From QHWT01 sp963755695 (lineage in GTDB: Bacteria > Acidobacteriota > Vicinamibacteria > Vicinamibacterales > 2-12-FULL-66-21): a stretch of DNA of 64,000 nucleotides. The DNA lies in assembly GCA_963755695.1 (NCBI GenBank), contig CAVWLB010000010.1, forward strand, positions 1,550,001 to 1,614,000, read 5' to 3'. The notes under the pieces were generated by a model. The model saw nothing but the letters and a program-made list of their open reading frames with translations, searched no databases and had not been told where the DNA came from. Both the position numbers and the translations under genes were made by a program. How positions within the stretch are numbered: the stretch's first letter is position 1; the number at the start of each line of letters is the position of its first letter. Shown here in pieces: positions 38,324 through 48,054 of the stretch.

Positions 38324-39299
38324 GTGACGCCCCGCGTGTGGCGCGTGGTGCGCGCCGTCGTTGCCATCGGGCTGACCGCGATCGTGCTCTGGAAATCGGA
38401 TATGGGCGCCGTGCTGCAGGCCGCCCGCGGCACCCGTCCGGCGCCGCTGCTGGCCGCCGTCGGCCTGGTCATCGTCGATCGGGCGCTCATGGGTTGGCGC
38501 TGGATCGCGCTTCTCGGCGCCATCGACGAGTCCCGCCGACCGTCCCTCGGCGCCGCCATGCGCATCTTCTTCGTCAGCACGTTTCTCGGGACGTTCCTTC
38601 CGGCGAGCATCGGCGCGGACGCGGTGCGGACGGTGGCCACCGCGCGACTGGGCGTACCCGCCGCACCTGCCGCCGCTTCGGTCGTTCTCGATCGCCTGCT
38701 TGGGATCGTCGGGATCCTCGCGCTCGCGGTGTTCGGACTGTTCCTCGCACGCGACCTCAGATCGCATCCGGCGGTGGTCGCGGCGCTGGCTTTCACCTCG
38801 GCGATCGTCGCGGCCGGCGCCGCATTGATCTTCAGCGATCGGGCTGGCGCGCTGGCACGGCTGCTCGCGCGCGCAGCACCCGGACCGCAGTTGAAGCATC
38901 TCGGCGTGGAGATGATCGACGCGATCCAGATTCATCGCGGCCATCGGGCACGAATCGCCGCGGTCCTGCTCGGCTCCATTGCCGTTCAGGGTACTGCGTG
39001 TCCTCGAGGCATGGACGCTTGGCCTGGCACTCAGTATTCCCGCCGGACTGAGCACGTACATGGCGTTCGTCCCGCTAATCCTGCTGATCATGCTGCTGCC
39101 AATCACGGTCAACGGCATCGGCACGAGCCAGGGTGCGTTCGTGTGGCTGTTCGGCACCGTCGGAGTCCCAGCGCCATCGGCGTTCGCGTTATCCGTCCTC
39201 TTTCTCGCGCTTGGCATCGTCGGTAATCTCCCGGGTGCGGTTCTCTACGCCGTGGATTCCAATTCCAGCGAAGCGAGCGGGGCTCGGCGTTCGACATGA
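38324..39299 (+). CDS. Second flippase-like membrane protein (LPG synthase TM family), one frameshift
   Basis: About 325 residues with some eight helices, homologous in pattern to the gene at 21957: FVSTFLGTFLPASIGADAVR corresponds to its FNNFLPSNIGGDVVR block, and LLPITVNGIGTSQGAFVWLF to its PVSMNGFGVREATF block. An indel near 38990 breaks the frame between the fifth and sixth helix. It lacks the MprF aminoacyl domain. Its stop overlaps the start of the membrane protein at 39296, so the two probably act together, perhaps as carrier-lipid movement and sugar transfer. The start codon is a GTG. Confidence 0.78.
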
Positions 39300-41341
39300 A
39301 GAGCCGAATTTCCACCGCCTGGATCCTGCTCGGCGCGGCGGTCGCGACGGCGGCGATCCTGGCCGGAGTCCTCGCCGGCGGCGCCGGCTGCATCTATTTC
39401 ATCGCCCTTGTCGCGGCCTGCACCGTCGGCTGGCCTCTTGGCATTGCGCTGTTCGGCTCGCATCCGGTTGCGATCATCACCGGGAGCACGGTCGGCTATG
39501 GATTGACCTCGCTGGCCTTGTGGGTCGGCATGAGCACACATTCGCTCCTCATCGGCGACCTCGTCTGGATCGGCGTCGCGGTTATTGGATGGCTCGTTGT
39601 CCGCCGGCGCAGATTCCCGTTGGTCACGCTACCCGAGTGGGACGCTTCGACCAGCTGGTCGCTGGCAGCCGCGCTTGCGCTCACGGTGTTCCTCGTGGTC
39701 CCGCCCTTCGCACGGGTCGGCACACGAGATCCGGACGGAACGCGACTCTATCGCGCATACTTCACCGCCGATTTCATCTGGCACATGGGCCTGACGGCGG
39801 AGCTCGAGAAGGGCGAGGTGCCGCCACGCAATCCGTATCTGCGAGGTGAGCGACTTCACTATTACTGGACCTACTTTCTCCCGCCGGCGACCGCCGTGCG
39901 CGCAGCGCCGCGCCTGCCGGTCGCTGACGCGCTGAAGGTCACGGCACTCGTCGCAGCATTTCTCTTCGTCGCGTCGATCTTCGCGACGGCGTGGATCGCC
40001 GTCCCACGCGGGCCGATCGTTCTCGCTTCGGTCGCCTTTGGCCTGATCGCCGCGAGCTTCGAGGGAACGTATGCGCTGTTCGATTTATGGCAGCGCGGTC
40101 GGGCGCTATCCGGAGTGGCCGATCTGAATATCGATGCGATGAGCGCATGGCGCTTCGGCGGCCTGCGGATCGACGGGCTGGCGCGTGCCATGTGGTACAA
40201 CCCGCAGCACTCGATGTCGCTGGCGCTCGCGCTCCCGGCGCTAGGAGCTGTGTCGGCCGGGGGAGCCGCGATCCCGGCAACGGCTTCGCTGCTCGTCGGG
40301 GTCTGCCTGGCCCTGTCGATGACGTTCAATCCGTTTGTCGGTGTCCTGATCGCCGCCACGTACGGGGGGGCGGTCGTCGTCGATACGTGGCGCAGCCGTC
40401 TCGGGATCCGGCAGGTCGTCGTGCACGCGATTGCTGTCGCGCCGATGGTTCTGGCGTTCGGCTGGTCGATTGCCAACGAGGTGGCCGAAGGAGCCGGCGG
40501 AGCGATCCGGTTTGGCCTTGGCGGGCCGGCGGCCAATCATCCATTGCAGTCGATGGTCCTGTCGCTTGGTCCGCTGCTCTGCGCCGGGGCTGCCGGCCTG
40601 CTGGCGCTTCGCGGTCCTGGCGCATCACGCCTCGTTCCCGCAGCCTTGGGATCCCTTATTGCGACGGTCGCGATGTTCGGGATGAGGCTGAGCGTCGACG
40701 AATTCTGGGTTGGCTTCCGCACGGGTCACATTCTCCAGGTGCTGATGATTGTCCTGGTCGGTGCAGGGCTCACCCTGGCGCGCGGACGGTGGCTCGCCGG
40801 CGCGCTCGCCGGTCTGGCGCTCGTGGGTGCGCCGACAACCCTCATCGACTATCGAAACGCGCAGGACACGAGCAATCGGCGCATGGGACCGGGCTTTCAC
40901 TGGACGGTGCAGATGTCGGCAGACGAACAGGCGGGGCTCGAGTGGATTCGGGCTCGCACGCCACCGACGGCAATCGTCCAGATGGATCCGCTCGCGCGAG
41001 GGCGCGAGACCTGGAGCCTGATCCCCTCGTTCGCGGAGCGACGGATGGCGGCGGGACTTCCGATTTCGCTGCTGAACACACCGGAGTACCGCGACCGCTC
41101 GAATCAGGTTCGCGAGATGTACGCAACCGCCGATGCGCAGGCGGCATGGCGGCTCGCGCGACGGCTCGGGATCGAATACGTCTACGCGGACCGCGTCGAA
41201 CGCGCCGCATACCCTGGCGGCCTGGGCAAGTTCGATGCGGTGCCTTCCCTGTTCCGGTCAGCCTTCAGGAGCGGCGACGTGGCCGTCTGGCGAGTGCTGG
41301 CACCGGGCTCCAGCCCTCCCGACGAGACGACGAGCCGCTGA
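39296..41341 (+). CDS. Large membrane protein, DUF2298/GT-C-like
   Basis: A 681-residue protein with about fourteen helices. After the fourth or so comes an extracytoplasmic loop with YFTADFIWHMGLTAELEKG and GERLHYYWTYFLP; the His/Glu/Tyr pattern resembles DUF2298-type (YYY) and GT-C membrane proteins. The last 130 residues are soluble, with GLEWIRARTPPTAIVQMDP and RRLGIEYVYADR, a tail common in acidobacterial membrane glycosyltransferases that senses or binds substrate. It overlaps the flippase-like gene by four bases and is convergent with the CotH-FGE gene, with 23 bases between stops. Activity is unproven. Confidence 0.68.
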   Translation: MKSRISTAWILLGAAVATAAILAGVLAGGAGCIYFIALVAACTVGWPLGIALFGSHPVAIITGSTVGYGLTSLALWVGMSTHSLLIGDLVWIGVAVIGWLVVRRRRFPLVTLPEWDASTSWSLAAALALTVFLVVPPFARVGTRDPDGTRLYRAYFTADFIWHMGLTAELEKGEVPPRNPYLRGERLHYYWTYFLPPATAVRAAPRLPVADALKVTALVAAFLFVASIFATAWIAVPRGPIVLASVAFGLIAASFEGTYALFDLWQRGRALSGVADLNIDAMSAWRFGGLRIDGLARAMWYNPQHSMSLALALPALGAVSAGGAAIPATASLLVGVCLALSMTFNPFVGVLIAATYGGAVVVDTWRSRLGIRQVVVHAIAVAPMVLAFGWSIANEVAEGAGGAIRFGLGGPAANHPLQSMVLSLGPLLCAGAAGLLALRGPGASRLVPAALGSLIATVAMFGMRLSVDEFWVGFRTGHILQVLMIVLVGAGLTLARGRWLAGALAGLALVGAPTTLIDYRNAQDTSNRRMGPGFHWTVQMSADEQAGLEWIRARTPPTAIVQMDPLARGRETWSLIPSFAERRMAAGLPISLLNTPEYRDRSNQVREMYATADAQAAWRLARRLGIEYVYADRVERAAYPGGLGKFDAVPSLFRSAFRSGDVAVWRVLAPGSSPPDETTSR

Positions 41342-41364
41342 GGCAAGAACTGTGAGTGTTCTCT

Positions 41365-43585
41365 TCACCGCGCGCAGCGGAAGCCGACGTAAAGGTTCTG
41401 CCGCCCGCGGGACGACAAGCCGGCTCGACGCGAAACACGAAGTTGACGGGGAGTACTGTCCCACGAGCCCCCTCTGATGGTCTTCAGATAAAGGTCCGAA
41501 GCGGGCACCGCCCCGTTTTCATCCTGCGGCGCGGACCACTTCGCGTCTTCACGGTACCAATCCGCCGTCCATTCCCAGACATTGCCAATCAGATCGTGCA
41601 GTCCGAACGGATTGGCTGGCAACGATCTGACCGGCGCCGTGTTCCGCCACACGTCGCGGCCCGCGACACCGCTCCCGTTCACCAGCGTCCGGTCGAATTC
41701 AGGACCAGGAGCAGCGCTTGCGTCGAGCTGCCCACCACGAGCGGCGAACTCCCATTCGGCTTCCGTCGGCAGACGGCCGCCCGCCCACTCACAGAACGCC
41801 GCCGCCTCGTCCCACGTGAGGTTCACGACGGGATGGGTGCGGCCGCTCCATCGCGGCTGGCGCGGCACCGCGCGTCCCGTCGCGCGAGCAAACTCGGTGA
41901 ACTGCTCGACGGTGGTCTCAGTAGCCGCAAGTGTGTAAGCGCCCGGGTCGACCCGCTGACGCGGCAGCTCGTTCGATTCACATCGCGTGTCGCCGACGCT
42001 GCATCCGATGTCAAATGGCCGGCCCTTGATCTGCCGCCACTCGATCGGTGCCGCACTCTCCGTCAGCGGCTCCGATGTCGTCACTTCAGGCGTCTCGTCC
42101 GGAATCGCAGCCTCGCCGTCGCCGAGGACCGCGACAATCGACAAGGGGCGATCGACGCGCTGCCGCAATTCCGAGCTGCTGGCGACCAGCTTCCCGTTCA
42201 CCACCCAACGGGCAGCTCCCCGCGGCATCCGGACGATGACGTCACGTCCCGGGAAGTACAGGCCGCGATAGTCGCCGTTCTCCTCGAAGCCGTCGATACT
42301 GAGCGTCCCGCCATCGTCACGACGAACGTGCACGGGAAGGCTGGGAGGCCGATTCAGCCACTGCTCCGCGGTCGCTCGCACGAACGCCGGCCGTTTCTCG
42401 AAGAACTCCTTCTGCAGCGCGAGGTAGTCGTGATCGGGAACGCCGAATCGGGCGGCCAGCCCGGCGTAGTACCCGCGGCGCTCCTCGACGAAGGCGGGCG
42501 TCAGCTGGTGATTGAGCATGTCGTCCACCCGCCTCGCCATGTATTCGCGGAACGCTGGATCGTCGGCAAGCAGCGCGCTGAGGACGAACGACCGTGGTTC
42601 GCTGGCCCGTCTTCCCTTTGGCCGTTCCTCGACGCGCTCGAGCAGGTATTCGAAGCTGTCGGCGTCCCAGTAGCGAAAGCTCTGATCGAGATCCCAGGTC
42701 ATCCAGAACCAGCCGCCGCGATCCTTGCTCTCGTCGAGGAATTGACCAGGACCCTGGTACGCATCGCCCGAGGCCGTAAACACCGTGGCGAGGAACCAGC
42801 TGGTCACGTTTTCCAGGGACATCAGCGCGGAGACCCTGTCCATGTTCAGCCGCCCCATGTCCTCCAACTGGTCGCGGAGACGCTCCATGTCGTCGAACTC
42901 CATCGTGACCCGGTGGCCGGGCATGTGGGTGTCGAAATACTCGTCGTCGAAGTGCTCGGTCAGGACGAACAGTCCCTGATCCTCACCGTTGAGGAAGAAC
43001 CGAGCCGGCTTCGTATCCGGGGTGATGCACCCTACCCTCCGCGCGAGGTCGTAGGCCAGCGGGTTGACGAGATGCCACGGCCGTCCCTGTTCGTCGGTGC
43101 GCACATCGTTGTGCACGATGAAACGCTGCAGCGGATCGCTCCGATCGGTGAACAGCAGCCCGGGCTTGAACTGCGTCGCTCCGGTACTGGCGCCGAAAGA
43201 ACACGCGCCAGCCCTGACGCGGTGATGTGATCCGGCTGCCGCCGCCGTGAATGCGCACGCCCACTTCCGCCGCATACAGCAGACGGCCTTCGTCGAAATA
43301 CGACAGGCTGGCCTGACGCTCCCATTTCCTGCCGTGCTCCATCTTGTTGGCCATTAACTCGGCCAGATCGTCCGGCGTGAGGTAGATGGACAGTAGCGGC
43401 AGGCCGCGCGTGATTTCCCGCCGGTCTACGCCACGCGAGCTGGCAAGCTCCGATGGTTCCCGGTGGATCGCGAAGCGGAGGCGGCCAAACGCGTCGGCCT
43501 GTTCGATCACCGTGCCAGCCAGAGCCAGCGCCACCGCCGCACTCGCAAGCACCAGCAGGCCGGGACGACGAGCCTGAGGACCCAC
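41365..43585 (-). CDS. CotH-kinase-like domain fused to a formylglycine-generating-enzyme-like domain, one frameshift
   Basis: About 740 residues, exported or membrane-anchored through one N-terminal helix (LLVLASAAVALALAG). Residues 90-430 match CotH: GVRIHGGGSRITSPRQGWRV, RPWHLVNPLAYDLARRVG, VTSWFLATVFTASGD and the metal-site block WFWMTWDLDQSFRYWD. CotH phosphorylates spore-coat proteins. The last 230 residues match the FGE/SUMF1 fold: TTVEQFTEFARATG, GGRLPTEAEWEFAARGG, GNVWEWTADWYRED and YVGFRCAR. The active-site cysteine pair of true formylglycine enzymes is missing, so this half is probably not a sulfatase activator. An indel near 43190 breaks the frame. It ends the long operon. Confidence 0.82.
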
Positions 43586-43587
43586 GG

Positions 43588-44292
43588 TTAAAGTGCGCCG
43601 GCGCGGTTGAAGAAGATGTTGTAGGTTGCGCCGCTCGCGCTGCTGGCCAAATCCTGCTTCAGCGCGAACAGCATCGGTTCGCTGGCATCCTGGAAGTTGT
43701 AGGACAGGACCGTGGTGTTCTCGTTCTGCGAGATGCTCTCGAGCCGCGCCTTCGCAAGCCGCCGACGCAGGAGATCGCCAATCGCGGCTTCGTTGGGGGT
43801 GGTGAACGACGGCACCGATATGACGATCACGCCGTCAGCCGATCCGCCGCTCAACGGCCGGACGCGGGCCTGCAGCAGGAGCGCCACGATGGCCATGCCA
43901 AGAATCAATCCCACGAGGGCCAGCTTGAAGGTCGCGCAGGCAATCGAGGTTGCGATCACCAGCATGATGAAGCCGATCTCTTCGGGCTCCTTGATTGGCG
44001 TGCGGAACCGGACTATCGAGAGCGCGCCAAGCAGCCCGAGCGAGAGCGGCAGCGAGAACTGGATCGCCACGAAGATCGCGGTGATGGAAATGCCGAGCAG
44101 CGGAAAGGCGCGGTGGACCTGGCTGCCGGTGGCACGGTTTCCGTAGAAGTGCAGATACAGGTAGGACGTCAGCAGCGAGCTGACCAGCGAAATCGCCAGC
44201 AGCACCACGATGCCGGCGATGCCGACCTTTGACATCGCCGGCGTGTTGGCCCCGGCGAGGATCGAATAGATGTCAGAGAGTTGCTTCTGCAT
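43588..44292 (-). CDS. DUF4956 membrane protein
   Basis: A 234-residue protein with three to four helices and a C-terminal soluble domain. The core block FSLPLSLGLLGALSIVRFRT and the following KEPEEIGFIMLVIATSIACA are characteristic of DUF4956. The C-terminal part (LRRRLAKARLESISQNENT) looks like an ACT- or ferredoxin-like cytosolic sensor domain. The gene lies 21 bases after the VTC-domain gene and 2 bases before the CotH-FGE gene. DUF4956, VTC and CotH genes are known to occur together in various bacteria, which supports a shared but undefined function. Confidence 0.85.
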   Translation of the reverse strand: MQKQLSDIYSILAGANTPAMSKVGIAGIVVLLAISLVSSLLTSYLYLHFYGNRATGSQVHRAFPLLGISITAIFVAIQFSLPLSLGLLGALSIVRFRTPIKEPEEIGFIMLVIATSIACATFKLALVGLILGMAIVALLLQARVRPLSGGSADGVIVISVPSFTTPNEAAIGDLLRRRLAKARLESISQNENTTVLSYNFQDASEPMLFALKQDLASSASGATYNIFFNRAGAL

Positions 44293-44313
44293 AGACCGGT
44301 CGGGGCGTCACGC

Positions 44314-45036
44314 TCAGGAGGCGTATTTCAGCATCGCGAACGCTGCGGCCGCGTATTTCGACGAGGATCCGCGTCGCGCGCCCATGCGAATCAACGGATG
44401 CAGCACCCGCGGCAGTTCGGTGCCGGCCCCCTTGACCTCGAGCACCGCATGCCGAAGCGTGACCGGCGCGGCGTCCCGCACGAGACGGTGATGGCCGCGG
44501 GGCGCTCCGATGTTCATATCGATGCTGATGCGGCTCGACGACACCGGCTCGACGAAGCGGTAGCGATCGTATCGAATCAGGAGGACCGGCAGAAGCCGCG
44601 CCGGCAGCGGGATACCCAGCGGCCGCGCCAGCTCCAGCACGTCCTCGAACTCCGGAGAATCGAACGACATTTCCCTGAGAGTCCGCGCGGTCAGAGCCGT
44701 CTGGAGGCGAGCCTTCTGCCGTCGATCGCCGACCCGCATCTTGATCTCCAGGAAGGCTCGCGCCAGGTCGTCCTGCCCGCCAATGGGTGCATACCAACGC
44801 AGCCGCACTTTGGTCTTGAGGTAATCGCTGTCGACCTTTTCGCCGAGGAACCGCAGGTCCGGCGTATCGAAGTAGATCGTCGAAAGGGTCGCGGCCGGAT
44901 ATTCCACATCCGGCCGGCAGACCGCCTCCAGCACCGAGCGGGCGAGCACGCCACGCGCCGCCGGCAGCACGAACTTGAGCTCGCGTTCGAGTTGACCTGG
45001 TTCGAGCCCGGCAGAAGCCACACGAATGGCGGTCAT
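44314..45036 (-). CDS. VTC-domain (polyphosphate polymerase-like) protein
   Basis: A 240-residue CYTH-superfamily tunnel-fold protein. It begins with the basic-acidic strand ERELKFVLPA, followed by STIYFDTPDLRFLGEK, then KVRLRWYAP, AFLEIKMRVGDRR and LPVLLIRYDRYRF, and ends with HAVLEVKGAG. These charged strands match the VTC catalytic tunnel that polymerises phosphate from ATP in yeast; bacterial members mostly lack proof of activity. It carries no SPX domain and no membrane helix. It is followed by the DUF4956 membrane protein, which might anchor it or export its product. Confidence 0.85.
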   Translation of the reverse strand: MTAIRVASAGLEPGQLERELKFVLPAARGVLARSVLEAVCRPDVEYPAATLSTIYFDTPDLRFLGEKVDSDYLKTKVRLRWYAPIGGQDDLARAFLEIKMRVGDRRQKARLQTALTARTLREMSFDSPEFEDVLELARPLGIPLPARLLPVLLIRYDRYRFVEPVSSSRISIDMNIGAPRGHHRLVRDAAPVTLRHAVLEVKGAGTELPRVLHPLIRMGARRGSSSKYAAAAFAMLKYAS

Positions 45037-45066
45037 GAAGCGGCGCAGTCCCCCACCGAAGCCAGC

Positions 45067-46223
45067 TTACGGATGACCGTTGATCGGCACCAGCGGAACG
45101 AACTTGCGTTTCTCACGCGAGGCGCGCACCAGGAACCGCACGTAGGGTGCGACCTGTTTGACCGCCGACACGTTCATCTGGCACGGACTGAGGCAGGTCG
45201 GGCACTTCTCGTCGCGAATCGATCGGCGGTGCGCCTGGCTGGCGGCGCGGAAGTAGAGCTCCTCGGCATCTCGTTTCGCGGACGTTGCCGACGACGTCGC
45301 TGTTCTCGCAGAAGAACAGGTCGCCATTGGGGTTGAGCATGATCCCCTGCGTCTGGAACGGGCACGGCGCGAGCCGGTGGTAGCCGTTCGCGATCATGTC
45401 CGCATAGTGCATGTAGATGTAGTTCTGGCCGTCGAGCAGCGGATCCATCCGCACGCGCTCCAGGAAGAACGCGCGCATCCGCTCTTCCTCTTTCCCGATC
45501 GGCTTGCAGGTGGCCGGCCAGGTCCGCGTTGCCGAGCATCGCGTCGGTGAACCGCACCATGTTGAACACGATGTCGAGCTTCTCGCTGCGCGCCCACGCG
45601 AGGATGTTCTCGGCATCGTCGAGGTTCATCGAGAAGATCGTCGTCGAGATGCCGAAGTTGAACGGGATCCGCTTCTGCAGCTCCTGCATCGCGCGGATCG
45701 TCTTGCAGCGCCTTGTCGAAGCCGTTCTTCACCTTCCGCACCTCGTTGTGCATCTCGCCGACGCCGTCGATCGAGACGCGCGTGCTGAAGATGATGCCGC
45801 GCTCGTGGCAGAGCTCCGCCACGGCCTTGGTCAGCATCGGGATGCGCGCGGTGCGGGGTAGCCCGGTCGTGTTGATGCCGAACTTGCGCAGCCGCGGCAG
45901 CCGGTCGAGCATCACCCGCACGATCTCGACCAGGTCGTTGCGGGTCGTCGGCTCGCCCGCCGGAGAGGTTGGCGATCTCGACGTTCTTCCAGAGCGGATC
46001 CTCGAAGCAGCGCTCGATTTCCGCGAGCGACATGTCCGACTTGCGGTCGCCGCGCTCCCAGTTGCTGCACATCTCGCAACGGGCGTCGCAGACGAACGTG
46101 CAGTGAAAAATCAGGACCGTGGGATGGATCGGGCGATGCTGCGCGACGTAGGGAGTTGACCAGGTCCCGTGGCGCGCTGGCAGCGGCCTTCAGCAGGTAC
46201 TTGGCTGCATAGATCTGGGCCAT
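45067..46223 (-). CDS. Radical SAM protein with SPASM-like C-terminus, frameshifted
   Basis: About 385 residues. The radical SAM cluster motif is CDARCEMC in HCTFVCDARCEMCSNW near residue 50, followed by EIANLSGGEPT. The core ends with FSTRVSIDGVGEMHNEVRKV. The C-terminal half has GDLFFCENSDVVGNV and CPTCLSPCQMN, cysteines expected for auxiliary iron-sulfur clusters (SPASM or twitch type). At least five indels break the frame. It lies 30 bases before the VTC gene in the same operon. Many such proteins modify peptides or act in glycolipid pathways; nothing here defines the substrate. The chosen ATG is at 46223. Confidence 0.83.
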
Positions 46224-46239
46224 GAATCTCAATTGTATT

Positions 46240-47008
46240 TTACGCGATTTCCGCCAACGGGTAAAGGGATTTAGCCGCTTGCGGCGGGCGACGAAGGCGA
46301 GCGTTTCGAACAGATTCTTGCGCACTTTGAACAGCAACTCTTCGCGTCCGCGTGTAGCGCGAGAGCGCATCGAGGCCTGGCAGGTTGGCGACGAGCGAGA
46401 TCCGCCGCGCAGCAGATCGCGCGCCGGACCGGTCGGCGGCTCCGATGCTGCGGACCACTCGATCGAATCTCGAATCCGCCGTCGTACAGCAGCTGCCGGA
46501 CGCGCCGCTCGGTCGTCACGAAGTTGTGCGTGTAGTCGATGTCCCAGAAAAAGCCGCGCTCCTTCAGGTAGTCGGGGACGACGATGAGAGAAGGCCCGCC
46601 GGGCGAAGCACGCGACAGTGCTTCGGCGACAAGTGCGCGCGCCGCGTCGATCCCCGACATGTGCTCGAGCACCTGATCGAGGTAGATGACGTCCTGGCTC
46701 GCGTCCGCTGACGGGATGGGCGGCGTCCATGATTCGATGACGTCGAAGCCGCTCGTCCGCAATTGATCGGCGAGGATCGGGCTGGGCTCGACCGCCGTGT
46801 ACGCCCACCCCGCATCCTTCGCGAGTCGCGCGATGCCCCCCTGACCCGGCCCGATTTCGAGGAGCTTCCCCGGCGGCTGCCGGAAGCGCATGACTTGTCC
46901 GAGCCGCGTCCGTTCGATACGGTCGCGTCGGGCTTCTCCGCTGCGCGTCAGGCGCTTCTCGGAGAATGTCCGGTAGAAGTCGGGACCTGGCGTCTCTTCC
47001 TGACTCAC
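46240..47008 (-). CDS. Class I SAM-dependent methyltransferase, C-terminus uncertain
   Basis: About 255 residues. It has motif I as LLEIGPGQGGIARLAKDAG, TAVEPSPILADQL, then VIYLDQVLEHMSGID and LIVVPDYLKERGFFWDIDYTH, typical of Methyltransf_23 enzymes that act on lipids, quinones or sugars. Frameshifts near 46480 and 46350 hide the true C-terminus. One frame ends at 46271, another at 46240, and a third (VRKNLFETLAFVARRKRL) runs into the radical SAM start. The ATG at 47008 overlaps the SGNH gene stop by four bases. Confidence 0.75.
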
Positions 47009-48054
47009 TGGGTTCTCGGGTTGGCGTGAAGCGGCGCTGGTTGGCTCGTTTGAGGCATCGGAATGATCGACCGGACGACCGGCGTCAGCATCGGAGCCTC
47101 TTCGTAACGCGCTTTGATCGCGTCGAAGAAGACTTCGGCCAGACGCGTGTAACCTTCGGCGGTCGGGTGCAATCCGTCGGGACCGATCAACGATGGGGCT
47201 GCCGAAAACGCCGAAAACGCATCGACCACCGGCCCGCTCCGGTACTTGTTCGCAATCCGCGCGATCTCCCCGTTGAAGGCCCGGATATCGGCCATCGTCC
47301 CGGGCATTCTCTCCTCCCGGCTGCTGCTGATCGGGAGCAACGTCGACAGCATTACCTGCACCCCCCGTCGTCGCGCCGTCACCACCATCCTATCCAGATC
47401 GGCGGCGAGCTCCGCGGTCGTGACGCCGCGAATGTTGTTGGTCCCTTCGAGAACCAGGACGACCTGGGGATGGTCCGCGTCGAGGATGCTGGGCAGGCGC
47501 TTGCGGCCCGTCTCCAGCCGCTCGCCTCCGATCCCTTGATTGACTACCGTGAAGGTTTGCGCCGAGTACCGGGTCGCCAGCATCCCCTGCAGCTTGGCTG
47601 GATATGCTTCCGGCATGGCGAGGCGCTCCAGCAATGAGAGACCGAGGCTCACGACCCCTTCCGTGATGCTGTCGCCGAAGGCGTCGAAACGCGTAACCGC
47701 CAGCTTCGGAGGAACGACGACCACGACCAGGAAATCGCAGGTCGCCGTCTGACTTGCAGCGTCCCGCGCGTTGCACCTGACGTGCGTGTCGCCGACGGGA
47801 AACTGGCCGGCGGGCGGCGAACACTCGAACGACACCGGCTGAGTGCCGCCCTGCGTGGCGACCTCGAACGTCACTCCCGCCTGGACGCCGTCATTTGCGT
47901 TCGCTTCGACGCGTGAGGGACATGTCAGCGCCAGTTGCGGCGGCGTGGACGTGGGCGACGTCGGCCCCTTCTTTCCACCACACGCCGACAGAACGACGAC
48001 AACGAACACGAGGCACGTTCGACGTCCGAATGCGCCCCCCTTCACTCTCCACAT
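47005..48054 (-). CDS. Secreted SGNH/GDSL hydrolase with an HYR-like domain
   Basis: A 349-residue lipoprotein: lipobox VVLSACGG, a Pro/Ser/Thr linker, then an HYR-like beta domain (VSFECSPPAGQFPVGDTHVR). The hydrolase follows, with FDAFGDSITEGV (block I, catalytic Ser), VLEGTNNIRG (block III Asn) and DGLHPTAEGY (block V Asp-x-x-His). It would remove acyl groups from a glycan or lipid in the envelope. Its ATG at 48054 overlaps the stop of the GH-like gene as TGATG. With the acyltransferase and GH-like genes it fits glycan remodelling. Intact frame. Confidence 0.86.
   Translation of the reverse strand: MWRVKGGAFGRRTCLVFVVVVLSACGGKKGPTSPTSTPPQLALTCPSRVEANANDGVQAGVTFEVATQGGTQPVSFECSPPAGQFPVGDTHVRCNARDAASQTATCDFLVVVVVPPKLAVTRFDAFGDSITEGVVSLGLSLLERLAMPEAYPAKLQGMLATRYSAQTFTVVNQGIGGERLETGRKRLPSILDADHPQVVLVLEGTNNIRGVTTAELAADLDRMVVTARRRGVQVMLSTLLPISSSREERMPGTMADIRAFNGEIARIANKYRSGPVVDAFSAFSAAPSLIGPDGLHPTAEGYTRLAEVFFDAIKARYEEAPMLTPVVRSIIPMPQTSQPAPLHANPRTQ

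Noticed and set aside
38251..38796. Upstream extension of the GT39-like gene
   Set aside because: The extra 180 residues overlap the divergent flippase-like gene and are low-complexity; a perfect -10 box precedes the chosen start.
41873..42080. Sulfatase-maturase call for the FGE-like domain
   Set aside because: The fold matches but the catalytic cysteine pair is absent and no sulfatase gene is nearby.
41356..43230. A 624-codon open frame on the plus strand
   Set aside because: It lies antisense to the CotH-FGE gene, has no recognisable motif, and reflects high GC content at third positions.
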